This document shows positions 35,188-47,400 of a stretch of 64,000 bases of DNA, one piece after another. Under the pieces are notes generated by a model that saw nothing but the letters and a program-made list of their open reading frames with translations, made no database searches and was not told the origin of the DNA. This stretch comes from Bolinopsis microptera (Eukaryota > Ctenophora > Tentaculata > Lobata > Bolinopsidae). The stretch spans positions 8,098,902-8,162,901 of the forward strand of contig NC_087076.1 of assembly GCF_026151205.1 (NCBI RefSeq), written 5' to 3'. The translations under genes were made by a program, and so were the position numbers. How positions within the stretch are numbered: position 1 is the stretch's first letter; each line of letters begins with the position of its first letter.

Positions 35188-36985
35188 GAAACAATAAGTT
35201 TTATTTTACATTCCACTCAGTAAACGACATTGAGTTCAGTACCAGCAGAATCCGAAAAATTCTAAAAGATGTCAATGTTAATAAAGCTGCTGGTCCAGAT
35301 GGTATCCATGGCAAAATTTTAAAGAACTGTAGAGATAGTATTGCATACCCACTCTCGAGCCTTTTTAAAATCTCTTATAATATAGGTCAGATACCATCTG
35401 AATGGAAATTTGCTAACGTAGTACCTGTGCATAAGAAAGGCCCCAAAACTTTAGTTGAAAATTATCGGCCAATCTCTCTCACAAGCCTTACAATGAAAAT
35501 TTTTGAAAAAATAGTGAGAGATGAACTGTTGGCAAAATGCCAGCATAAAATACATGACAACCAGCATGGTTTTCTTCCTCAGAGGTCTTGTACTACACAA
35601 ATGGTCGGGTATATAGACTGTCTTTCACTGTCTATTAACGATAATATCAGAACTGATGTGGTATACTTTGACTTTGCCAAGGCCTTTGACTCAGTTAACC
35701 ATGATGTCATCCTAAAGAAATTAAAATCGGAATTTGAAATTGATGGTACACTGTTGAAGTTTATTATGAACTATCTCAAAGACCGCAAACAGTGTGTTAT
35801 TATTGGGGGATCCCAATCAGAACAAAAGAATGTCCAATCAGGAGTTCCCCAAGGCTCCATTTTAGGACCTCTGTTTTTTGTACTCTTTATTAATGACATG
35901 TCAGAATGCGTAAGTGAAGGTACAAAAATTGCCCTGTACGCTGATGACACCAAAATATGGCGTAAAATTGTGGGCTGGAGGGACCATGAGATCCTACAAG
36001 CAGATATAGATGCCCTGCATTGCTGGGCAGTAAGAAACAAAATGAAGTTTCACCCCAATAAATGTAAGGTACTCTCTATATCAAGCAAATTGAGCGAAAA
36101 AGGAATTTTGAGTTTTTTCCCCTTTCAGCTCTTTGTCTACACCCTAGATGGAACGGCACTAGACTTCGTCCAGAGTGAAAAAGACCTTGGGGTCTTTGTT
36201 AGAACAGACCTTAAGTGGGAGGAGAACATAGTCAACCTTTGTACGAAAGCTAGTTCTCGTCTAGGTCTAATGAAAAGAACTCTACGGTTTATTAACGACC
36301 GTAAACAAAAACGGGCATTCTATCTAGCGCTGGTTAGGAGCCTTTTCGAAAATTGCAGTGTTGTCTGGAGACCAACAAGTGTTGTCTTGAATAACAAAGT
36401 TGAAAACATTCAACGCAGAGCAGTTAAGTGGATCCTTGGCGAACAGGATCATCACTATAATGACTTAGAATACTTGGCTCGATTAAGAGAGCTAGACATG
36501 TTGCCAATGGAGCTGAAGTTTGAATACACAGACTTACTATTATTCCATCAGATATACAATGGTCAATCTGTTCTGAAGCTCCCACCTTATTTAACCCCGA
36601 TAACAACCAGTGAACAGGGTAGGTTGCGTTCAAACATAAGGCAACCCTCGAGATATAATGAAGTTGATACATCTCAAATGCCTGATATCAACCAGAGGCG
36701 ACAGAACAGACACGACCACCTTTCCCTGAAGTGTACTGTGGAAATAAAAGCTCACTCCTTTAAGAGAAGCTTCTTCTTCAGAACACACAGTGTCTGGAAT
36801 GACCTACCAACTGACCTTAAAGAGATAAGTGATGCCGGAACTTTTAAGGCAAACCTGGCAAAACACTTTTGGGACAAATTGACAGACCCTGACTAAGTTA
36901 ATGAGTGCAAATGATATTTATATGTGGGCCCCCGCCACTGATAGATCGGTCACGATACTGAATATAACAACTATAATATAAAAAT
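35188..36985 (+). mobile_element. 5'-truncated CR1-like LINE with intact RT
   Basis: The frame is open from about 35190 to the stop at 36896 (about 568 codons). It carries KAAGPDGIHGKILKNC, YRPISLTSLTMKIFEKIV, GFLPQRSCTTQMVGYI, the catalytic VVYFDFAKAFDSVNHDVI, GVPQGSILGPLFFVLFIN, the active-site LYADDTKIW, and a C-terminal FFFRTHSVWNDLPTDL block. The endonuclease and ORF1 are missing (usual 5' truncation during target-primed reverse transcription). An AT-rich 3' tail with TATTAAATAA repeats ends near 36985. No internal stop, so a fairly recent insertion. It separates the two GPCR genes. Confidence 0.9.
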
Positions 36986-37924
36986 AAATCTATTAAATAA
37001 TATTAAATAACATTTACGTTCTGTCACCATGATTTGACCCTGGTGCAATCCTCAGTTAATATACTTAACTGGATTACGCGAACTTTATATCCGACTGTAA
37101 TCTTGCTTAGACTAAGCGCTGTGTGATGATACGCGCGCAATTTTTGGCGCACTATGAGTCAGGTCATGGATACATTATGTATTTATTTTGATAATTCTAA
37201 ATTTGCGTGTTTTAGATACATTTTGTGTGTTTAGATGGAGGTGGTGTTAGTGAGTCTGGGAGTAGAACTATTACTTGTAATACGTATACCCCCAGAACTT
37301 GTACCACTTAACCATGCTTTTAGTATTTATACAATATGGACTACAACTTTTACCCTACAAATGCCTCATGATAATAATGTCGTATATTTTTAATTCTCTT
37401 TGCTGTATTGTATAATGTACTATTTGTAAAAGTTTCAAATCATAAATAAAATAAGAGCTTAAACCACGAATTAGTTAACTAGAAGTAAACTTGAGGAAAT
37501 ATTCTTTAGTGGTTGTATATAATTATTTAAAAAACTTTATTTGTTAGTATTTTTATTATGGAAAGTGGTTGAATTTAGTGAGACAAGGTCAGTTTCTCTA
37601 TTGTCTCAGAAAAATTTCTACTTTACAGTAGGCAATGCTGAGTGGCAGGAATGACGGACCAAAACGCTTGGGGCTAACAATGGCCATCAGCAATTATATC
37701 AAGAAATTATTTATATTTTACGTAACAGAATCACTATCCTGTTAGTATTTTGATCACAGGAACATTTACTGAAAGAGTTCATGGCCACCATACCCGGAAA
37801 CTTTCCCAAAATCTTAAATGAAAAATGTTTCACTGATGGTCACTGAAACCTCAACTGCATATCTTTTCCAAAATTCCAATGAAATCAGATCATTCAATCA
37901 CCTTATATTAGATTTTGTCCTGTT
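36986..37924. other. Intergenic, nothing recognised
   Basis: AT-rich spacer; the end near 37925 should include the 3' UTR of the second GPCR. Confidence 0.4.
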
Positions 37925-38829
37925 CTATAATGTAAGTTTCTCCGACCACGCAGTCACTAGACTTCTTGACATATTTTTCCAGACATCTTTCACAAAAGTT
38001 GCAAAGTGTTTGTTTTGCAAGCCATATATTATTGGGTTACCAAAAACACTTATCAAGTAAAAGTTGTAGGCAGCAATTTCGAAAACTTAACTGTCTTGGT
38101 TGATGAATACCGAACAGCTCCCATGATGCTGTAAATCTGTGCTGGCATCCATGATAAAATGAGAAGGATTGAGATGGATGAAATTGTCATGATTCCTCTT
38201 GCTGTTGTCCTTCTAAATTTCTGCCGAGCTATGATCATAAGGGATACATTTAAAATCATGACCAAAGTAAAGGGGGCCCATTTCCCAAATATCCAAAGAA
38301 AAATGAGAATCTGTGGTCTCTGTTTTCCGAACCCAACATAATCCACACCGCATCGATATATGTCATTGTTGTAGGATATTTCAGCACCCATAGCTGAAAG
38401 GATCACCATCTTCAAGGATGAAAACACCCATATAATCAATGAGATTGTGTTTATGTGGTGTCTTTTAACCTGACGCATCCGCCATGGCCGGACACACTTG
38501 AGAAACCTGTGAGCGGTAACAAAGAGGATGAAGTGTAAATTAGCTGAAGCAAGCCATGTCCCAGCGAATCCAACCATGTAGCAAGATACATTCCCCATGT
38601 TCCATTTGTTGCCGATGTAGGAGTTGAAGGAAGGTAGAATTACCAACAGCATATACAGAAAGTCTGATACAGCTAAATTCTGAATAAGTAGGATTGTTAC
38701 TTTGTCCAGTCTGAAGGCTGATCTTGTAAAACATGCACGGAGGACAATACCATTCCCCAGCAGACCTACAAGTGAGGAAATGCTGTTGTAGGATATGAGG
38801 AAAGCTGCGTAGAGGGATACTCCATTCAT
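37925..38829 (-). pseudogene. Class A GPCR with a frameshift before TM7
   Basis: From ATG 38829 (MNGVSLYAAFLISYN) a receptor frame runs through TM6 and stops at 38053. TM7 and the tail (FYLISVFGNPIIYGLQN, then a basic helix, stop TAG at 37925) continue in another frame. The shift falls near 38075-38085, in GTTTTCGAAA. Landmarks: GLLGNGIVL (Asn1.50), NLAVSDFLYM (Asp2.50), TM3 ending AHRFLKCVRP (DRY variant), SWMPAQIY (TM6 Pro), and NPIIY (TM7, NPxxY class). Unlike its neighbour it has canonical residues, so it is not a close copy. A splice acceptor-like TTTTGCACAG lies just upstream of the ATG. It could be a pseudogene or a one-base assembly error. Confidence 0.8.
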
Positions 38830-40033
38830 TCCTGTGCAAAAGATACGGTCAATTGTAACTTTCTGTTTTGACCTTCGAATCAAATTGGCATACAAATTCT
38901 TTATAAAAATGTGTATCAAAAGTTAGTTGATAGTTAAAATGCCATAACAATGATTCAACTCAGCTAACTGCTGTGACTCAGTTGGCTTTACTGAATTCTG
39001 TTCTGTGTATCAAGCCTTTACATGGACAGATGATCGTAATTAACATGGATCACAGATAAGTAACTCAGTTATATAGCCATCTAATTTTGGGGACAACGGT
39101 TAGGTGTTATTATAGACTCCTCGATATCTGAGTCATTGGTCTAATTATGTTGATCAGATTGATCTGACGATTTACCAAGAGTTGTTCGAAATCTATCAAT
39201 ATATTGCCAAGTAGAACTCTAAAATTAAAACTAAATGTACGAGTAGTGATAATGTGCAAACATCAAAATGAATCAATCCTAATAAAATGAGGATTTTGTT
39301 GTAATAAAATAGTATTTAATAAAATGCGAGCTAGAGGGTAGATGTGACAACACGGTGTTATATCAATGAAACTAATAAATCAATGAAACTAATAAATCAA
39401 TGTTTTAGCTCATTTTACAAAGTCAAATATTTAAAACAATTAAAATTGTATAGTGCTCAATTTGTAAATGACTAGTTGATCTTTGCTATTGGAAGTTTGT
39501 CAAGGACTGGCAGCTAGCGGGGCAAGGAATGCACGGGCTTAGGGGCTTTTGTGCACACCAGAACACTAGCTCGGTAGATTTTTGGAAACTAGAAGGACTG
39601 AAAACTAAAATTGTTTTTGATGGAGGCTGAGGCATGTTTTTGAGAGGGACGGTATAATAGCTTGTGGTAACAACTGGCCTTTACTTTAATAGGATGAAGT
39701 TTTAGTTTTAGGACAGGAAGAAGGCATTAAGAAGATTTGCTCTTTGTTTACAAGGCAGAATATAAGCAATGTTGGTTATAATATGTATCAATATCTAGAT
39801 CTTCGTTTATCAATTTTCACTAAATGGGTTTAAAATTTTAATAGGGAGGGAAATTCATCAACTTTATTAAGTACCTATCAAAAATAAATCTTATATCAAT
39901 GTAATATATTAAAAATCATAATCCTAAGTCTAATAATAAATCTGTTAAAAACACTTTCTCACTACACTGCGCTCACACACGTTAGTAAGACAAAGGAAAA
40001 TGCACACCCAGCTAATTTTCAATTTCAAGATAA
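38830..40033. other. Intergenic, nothing recognised
   Basis: AT-rich. Two tandem copies of AATCAATGAAACTAATAA lie near 39362-39400. 39480-39740 is somewhat GC-richer but shows no readable protein. Confidence 0.4.
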
Positions 40034-40660
40034 TCATTTTGGATGTGTGGACCCTAGGGTAGACTTAATGTCAAAATTTAGATTAGAGCATTCGAAATCT
40101 TTGTTTGTCCAATCAAGATCAGCATGGTTATGCTGGTTGACGAGCAGTGATTGCTTCATCCTAGACTTCAGGCAGGCCACACTTAGACAGTAGTCACGTA
40201 TACCAAGCTTAGGCACAATTACGTTCCAAATACGAGTCGTTCTGCTATTGAAGTTGTCAGGGGGGTCTGCTTGGCTTAGTATAAGGGTGGGTTTCCTACT
40301 TGAGCAGGTGAAATTTTCATGGAGGGAAATCGGAGCACGGAATTTCATGATTTTATAGAGCTCAAGGAAACAATGGTAAGTGTACAGGTTTTGGACGGCA
40401 AGTATTCCGTGTTCCTTGAACAAAGGTTTCGTGTGCTCTTTCAAGAAAAATTTTTTGTTCAGATTTTGGTTGCCAAACGGTCGAGCACGAGCACAGGTCT
40501 TAAATTTATCTAGGTATGCCTCCCTGTCGCCAAACAGTACCCTGAGACAATATTTTTGTGCTTTGAATACAGAACTTATACGAGTTTTGGCTGCCCCACC
40601 CCAAACCGTGATACAATAGGAGAGGTGTGATTCAAATAGAGTGTAATACCAAAGTAAAGG
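40034..40660 (-). mobile_element. Truncated CR1-like LINE, ORF2 C-terminus
   Basis: An open frame of about 205 codons from about 40660 to the stop at 40034: LFESHLSYCITVWGGAAKTR, FGDREAYLDKFKTCARARPF, LFKEHGILAVQNLYTYHCF, then SQADPPDNFNSRTTRIWN and LLVNQHNHADLDWTNKDFE. The last ~80 residues are clearly the same family as 12422-12661 (opposite strand). It lacks the RT catalytic part. The 3' UTR probably extends to about 39900. Confidence 0.8.
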
Positions 40661-41439
40661 TACTTAATAATAATGACTTGTTGATGCCTTTATTGGTGTC
40701 TAGACGTGGTTAACAAGGTGATGCCGAGCTAGCATGTGATTAATCTAAATTAGTCTTGGAATTGTGTTAATTACCCTTGTGTTAATTAGCTTTAAATCTG
40801 GGGTTTAATGTTGTTGTCTGGAACCAACAACACAGATCACCTGGGCGTACAAAAGTAAAAATATAAATAAAAAATAAACAGCTGTGATACTTATCATAAA
40901 GATATGGCAACTACGAATATCGTAACATTTGTTTGTTGCCATTTGTTTAGCTATTATTACTGCTTATTAATAATAAGCAGTTATAATAAGCAGAATAAGA
41001 CTGTCGTAATAATATGAAATTAAGTTCTAGGACCATATTATTAGAGTATAATAAATGAGGCCGGAAACAAATATTAAACAATTACTGATGATGATAAGAA
41101 TAGTTTAGTCGAACAAGAGGCCCGCTTATGTTTCCTGTGGCTGTATATAAATGTTATGCATGTTCTTATTATCAAAATCGATATAAATTGTTTTCGTTTA
41201 AAGCATATTTAATAATGCTGGAAATGCACTACAACATAGTTTGTGCCTATTATATATATATATATGGTTACTAGGGTTACAAGGAAAATCCAGACAAACG
41301 ATATAAATGACAAAATGATAAGCTATCAGAATGTTAAATTGTTCTCGAACTAGATGACTTCAGTTTACTATGTTTATTATTTGTAGATGAACTTAGAATG
41401 ACCAGGTGAAGGTAAAAGTGGTCTTTCAGACGAATCTAC
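40661..41439. other. Presumed MDM1 5' flank
   Basis: AT-rich, with a (TA)n run near 41252-41264. It should contain the MDM1 promoter and 5' UTR; no element was assigned. Confidence 0.35.
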
Positions 41440-44400
41440 ATGACTATGGGAATGAAGGTTTGTTGCAAATATTTCTTGGAGTTGATATTACTCTTAATTG
41501 TTTAATATTGTTGTACACAACATACAATTGATTATTGAAATATAATACAAATTTAACGCCCATCTCTCTTATTTCAGGCCATCTCTGAATACAACAGACA
41601 GTATACATGGCACGAACTACCTCCAGCTAACCCTATAGCAGGGTGCCCTAGTTTCAAGGAACATAAAGTAGCTGAACCACCTTTTCAAGCTAACCAACGA
41701 CCAACACTTGAGCTAGCTTCAAAAGAAGGTAATCGTCATAAATTATCGATTCCTGTCTCGATAATGACGCAAATTACGTTCATTAAGCAAATAATACAAA
41801 AAAGTTCAAACTTTTAACTGTAACGAAAATTATCACTGCATTAAAAATGATCACTGCGAATTAACAGTGCATTAGCCTGCATTAACTCAGTCTGTAAAGA
41901 TAGTAAACTCTATTGTAACCGGTAGAACAAGTTAATTAACTAATTATCTAACAAAATTATCAATAAGTCTCTCTTCCAGCACATCATTATCACCCAATAA
42001 AATAAATTGTCTCTGACATGTTATTAGTAAATCGCAGAAACTGTAGACTTTATATTTAGCCGTCACATGTCACTAGCATTCTTATCAGACATGGTCAATT
42101 GCCAACATCTTTGATAGGGAGAGGGCTTACATAATTATGTAAGATTAAAATATTACGACGTATAATAATTATTACTTTCCTAACAAAACTGAGATAGCAC
42201 GAATAACCTTAATTAAATAACACAGACGGAGTTAGCTTGGTAAGATGCAGGTAGTTTATCTGAATCTGAACATAAGATTAATATTTTATAATTTACTATG
42301 ATTGAGTACGTAACAGGGTCAATAGACAACTACGAGAATTTGAAATCGGTATTATTAGATGTTCGTTGGAAACTTTTCAAGTTCAACTACCTTAACAAAA
42401 TGTTCATGCCAATAACTAGAAAATGAGCTCTTTTTCTTTATTGAACTAACAAAGTTTAACATTGCCTCAGCTGTAACGTTAAATCCAGCAGCTGTTCAGC
42501 GCTGTAATTGGCGCTGTAAATGAGAAAAATGGATCAATTATAAATTTGTCCCACAGTTTCCATGGTATCTTGATCTGTCCTGCGCTACTTTAGTGGGTAA
42601 TTAATATAGAAGTGAACGTATGCTCTAGTTAAGTGGCAAATTATAGTAGATAATCTACGGGCATTTATTAATTATTATCATATCGATTAAAGGCTCATTA
42701 CTGAACCATTGAAGCAATGAGTCACGATATTATAAAGGCATTGAGGTATAGATTAGAATTTTTCTCCAGTGGCAATTTTTATTATATATTTTTATCTAAT
42801 ATTTTTGATAAAACGGTCTTTTCCTTACATAACAATTTGGTTCAGGAAGATGACAAGAGAAAGTACTTCAAATTGAATACGTGATTGAGAATTGCGATTA
42901 CAATGTCTCAATGTTCCTCAATATAATCTCGAATAAATTCAGAATTGCGATTACTAAACTACTGTACTAAAACCAAAAAGTGTAACTTGCTATCCAACAG
43001 GCCCACTCTTAAATATCCCCAGATAGTATAAACAATCTCCCACTCGTTTTAGCAATCTCTAAACAATACCCAAACTATCCTCCTTGTAACAAAAACAGAG
43101 GTGCTAAAATGCACCCTCAGCTCTGATAATCAAAACAGAGATGTTAAAATGAACTCTCTCTAGCAATATCTAAACAATTCCCACACTATCCTCCTTGTGA
43201 CCAAAACAGAGGTGTTAAAATGAACCCTCTGATAATCAAAACAGAGATGTTAAAATGAACTCTCTGCTCTACCCTGCTGTACTAAATGTCGTACACTAAT
43301 ATATGCCCTAAAATACTACGCTAAAATACTGTGCTAAAACGAGTACACAACATTTTCTCTGCCCAGTGTGTACCTCACGTGTTATATAATCATAACCAGA
43401 ACTACAGATGTACTAGACACTAGACAGTAACATCTACATACTTATCAAATCTTCAAGGTGCTAAGATGCTAAACTGCAGTTTAATGTAATTGTGATTGTG
43501 TTTCAGAGTTACCGGAGGTTGTAAGAACGTTTGGGTCTCCCTCAAAAGAGTTACACATAGTCAGGGAACCATCATTCTCACACAAAAAGAGGGTCCCAGG
43601 TGCCAGCCCTGAACGAATGAAGGTTCGTAGCATATTATATTGACAGAACATAACATAGCTAATGTAATATTACATAATATGTAATGATAATATCGTTTAA
43701 ATCGCTCAGCTAATTCCATTGCTTGGATCGTGTATTTGTGTCTAACGCCTTCAGTGAAAACAAATACCTTATCGGACGTTATTTGACCGGACATTGCGTG
43801 AACGTACTTGATTTTTAACGGACATTAAAATAAATGCTCGAAGGCATTCAATTAATGTATTTAATTTAACTACCTTGTCGGACTATATTTGAAAGGACTT
43901 TAAAATGTACGCTAGGGCCTCCAGCGTCCAATTAATGTCCGTTCAAATAAAGTCCGATAAGGTAAATAAAAAGGTTAGTATCATCTTTCATCAAACTTAA
44001 GCTGTTTTAAATAGAACCCTGAAAAACTGCATATATTTACTAATTAATAACCTATCTATCAAAAATACCAAAAAATGGATAAATCAATAATTCCATAGGT
44101 GGACAAGAGTTTGGAAAAGAAAGCAGGTCTTTCTAAAAACATCAACTCAGCCCGATATAAAAGTGAATACGCCTTAAGATTCTCACCAACCAAAGGAATC
44201 GTGGCTCGACCATCATCCCCTATCCAAAATTCTAAAATCAACTTCGTGGACAGTAAAACCAACTTACCCATCGGCAAAAAACCAGGTATGTGCCATCTTT
44301 AGTCTGTTAGAAGATCACATTTTTAAAGTGATTACAGCGAACATGAAACTAGTTACAACGTAGCTATAGCCACTACCATGAATTTTCTTAAAGTTTCTGG

Positions 44401-47400
44401 CGACTCGCCAGAAACTTTAAGAAAATCCATGGTATTTAAAGTAAAGTAACAAGGTCATTTAAGGGGGCAGGGGGGGGGGGGGGTCTTTTTGAAATTTCTC
44501 TCGAAATTGATTTTATAGTTGTTTTTGATAGAGGGGAGTGTTGCTTTTGGTCCCATGGAAAAATATTGTTCCTAGCCGAAGTTATTGCCGGTCAAAGGTC
44601 AGCGCTCATGTGTAATTGTATTGCGCGAGCGATTTTCAATCGCTCGCGTGATTTTCAGGGCGCGTGATTGAAAATCTCTCGCGCAATACAATTACACATG
44701 AGCGCTGACCTTTGACCGGCAATAACTTCGGCTAGGAACAATATTTTTCCATGGGACCAAAAGCAACAGATAGATATCACTCCCCTCTATCAAAAACAAC
44801 TATAAAATCAATTTCGAGAGAAATTTCAAAAAGACCCCCCCCCCCTCATTAACACTATTTGATTACAAGATTACAGCACCCCACTCAACCCAGCTAGAAT
44901 GAACCCCTCAATTTCAGTGGATAAAAAAGTACGTTCAGAGTACGAGTCCAGGTACCAGGACCCTACCTCAGAACTTCACTACGTTAGAGAGCTCTACAAG
45001 GAACAAGTGAGGAGGAAACGACTTGAGCTAGGTTTGTTTGAAGATGTGGTATTTATACCTCGCGTGCAACTTGAAGGAGAGGGTCTTCTTATTATTGTGA
45101 TGAGATACATGTGTTTAGTAATGGTTGAGTTAAACAATGCTCTGTAGCCACGATTTCATTAAAGATATTAAACTTAACATAAAGAGGCTTTTAGCAGTTG
45201 AAGTGACCATTGTCAACTGCATTATTTCATCAAAGCAAATAACAATTATTGCTCGATATTGTATGGGGACGAACTAGCCGAGATGATTACATTTCAATAT
45301 TTAGTATTGTACAATATTCTCCATAGCATTCTATCAATCATAAGCCCTACGATTGATCCAGTGTTGTTAAGTCCTGTATCAGCTCGAGGGCTGTAGAAAC
45401 AGATTATGCCACGGCTGGTCTTGCTCTACACCTATACTAGGACTCCCATGATAATATCATAATGATAATATTATGATATAATAGGCAGACGATAGTGACA
45501 CGTTGAAACTGTAACCTGGATCAATGAACCTTACCTTTTATAATTTCTCTTTTTTAGAGAAAGCAGAAAGAGCAGAACCAGCTGAGGAAGCTGTACCTGT
45601 CAAGAAGCTTGAGGTCAAAGAACCCGAAATTAAAGATGCGGTTGCTAAAGCACCTGAAAAGAAGGTTAAGTTGAAGATTGTCAGTCCTCTGAAGGGAGTT
45701 CCTAAGGTAAGGTTTAAATTATTTTTGCTCTTATGTGGGAAATATAATTATAACTTCCGTGATGTTGCACGTGATTAAAAATTCATATATCTATTTAGTT
45801 CCACAGTATCTGATATCAGTACACGGATCGTAAAACCCCAAAATGCAGATAAAAGCAACATACGACATAATAGCGGCAGTCAGACCAACCAAGCTCAACT
45901 GGAAGTCTGAGTACAAATCAAAGTTCGAGAGCCCAACAAAAGAGGCTCCAATAGCACCCACAGCGTACGGTAGACGCAGTCATCCTTACAAAGCCGCGGT
46001 ATGTTTTACAGTCTAGTTAAATACACATTTATCCTGGTCACGTGACTATCATTTTGTGAGCTGGTGATCGGCAGATGGTTCGGCACAATGTCCGCCCTTC
46101 GTTTCCAGATGTTATGAAATATGAGTATTAAATTGACAAAAACCTCCTCTTTGGGGTGTCAAATGTGACGTTAGATGACTCTTAATTCTCTAATTACTCG
46201 GAACATGAGTAGGATTATGTCGATAATTATTAAGAAGCTGCGGCGTGATATGAGAGTGACATTTCGCGTCATGCTACGTCGAGCAGAGGCACCATTTAGT
46301 TGCGGAATCGCATAATTTACCCTACATAATTTCTGCATTTTAATTTTGTGATAAAATTATAAAATTTGTGGGATCGCATATTTTGTGATTATTTCCACAC
46401 TTTAAATGTAGCCTTTGACGTGACATAATGAGATCGTTATTTAATTGTTTTATTTCTTCAGAGTCCAGAGCGAGTTGCGAATCTAATAAAACCAGACCCA
46501 AGTGAAATAGCAACACCTAAACCAGCCAATTCTGTAAGATTTTGATCAGTATTCTTCTAAAAAATGTATATATTGACACAAAGTGTTCTAATAATGACAA
46601 TAAGTTATTTTGTTAGATTTTATTTCTATTTTTCACGGGATGACTTAAGCAAACAAGCAAATGAATCAAGCTTCACTTACAGGTAAACTGGTACAATGAA
46701 GTTGTAGAACTCAGACAAATGGCCCAGGAGTTTAAAGCTAGATCTCACGGTTCACACTTCTCACCGAACAAGATGGCACACCTTTCATTCTCAACAGCTA
46801 GATTGAGGGAATGCCAGCCTATTCCTTCCCCACCAGGTATACAGTTTATTGGTATAATTGGAAAGTGAACTTTTTTAAATTTTATCGAAAAAAATTATAT
46901 GTACAATGTAAATATTACATGAAAATTACAACAAATATTTAGCTGACATAACGAAAAGAACTATTCTGGGTCATCGCTACCATCAGCTATATTGAGTTCT
47001 CCCTCGAAAATAACACTCAAGGGAACTTCAACTTCCGGATTTCCGTCCTTATCATGCGTTATCTTGCCTACATGATCGAGGCCAAGTTTCTTTTGCTTTG
47101 CTACCCATTTTGCACATTCTGCCCTGTTCTGTTGACACTCATCTTTGACCATCATATTTAGAATAGTTTCATCTAGATTCTCTTTTAGTTCAAAACGTTC
47201 AAAAATACTTACTTTGAAGTCGCCATCCCCATTATCATCGGACTTTTTCACTCGACGTTGAAGGTTGTCCGATGGTTGATCGACTGTCGGAGCCTCTTTC
47301 AATTTGTTCTTAATTTTAGTGTCGTAATTTTGGTTCATTCGAAGGCTCCGGTTTTCCGATAGTTCATTCTGGAACAATTTTTCATCGTTATCTACTGTCC

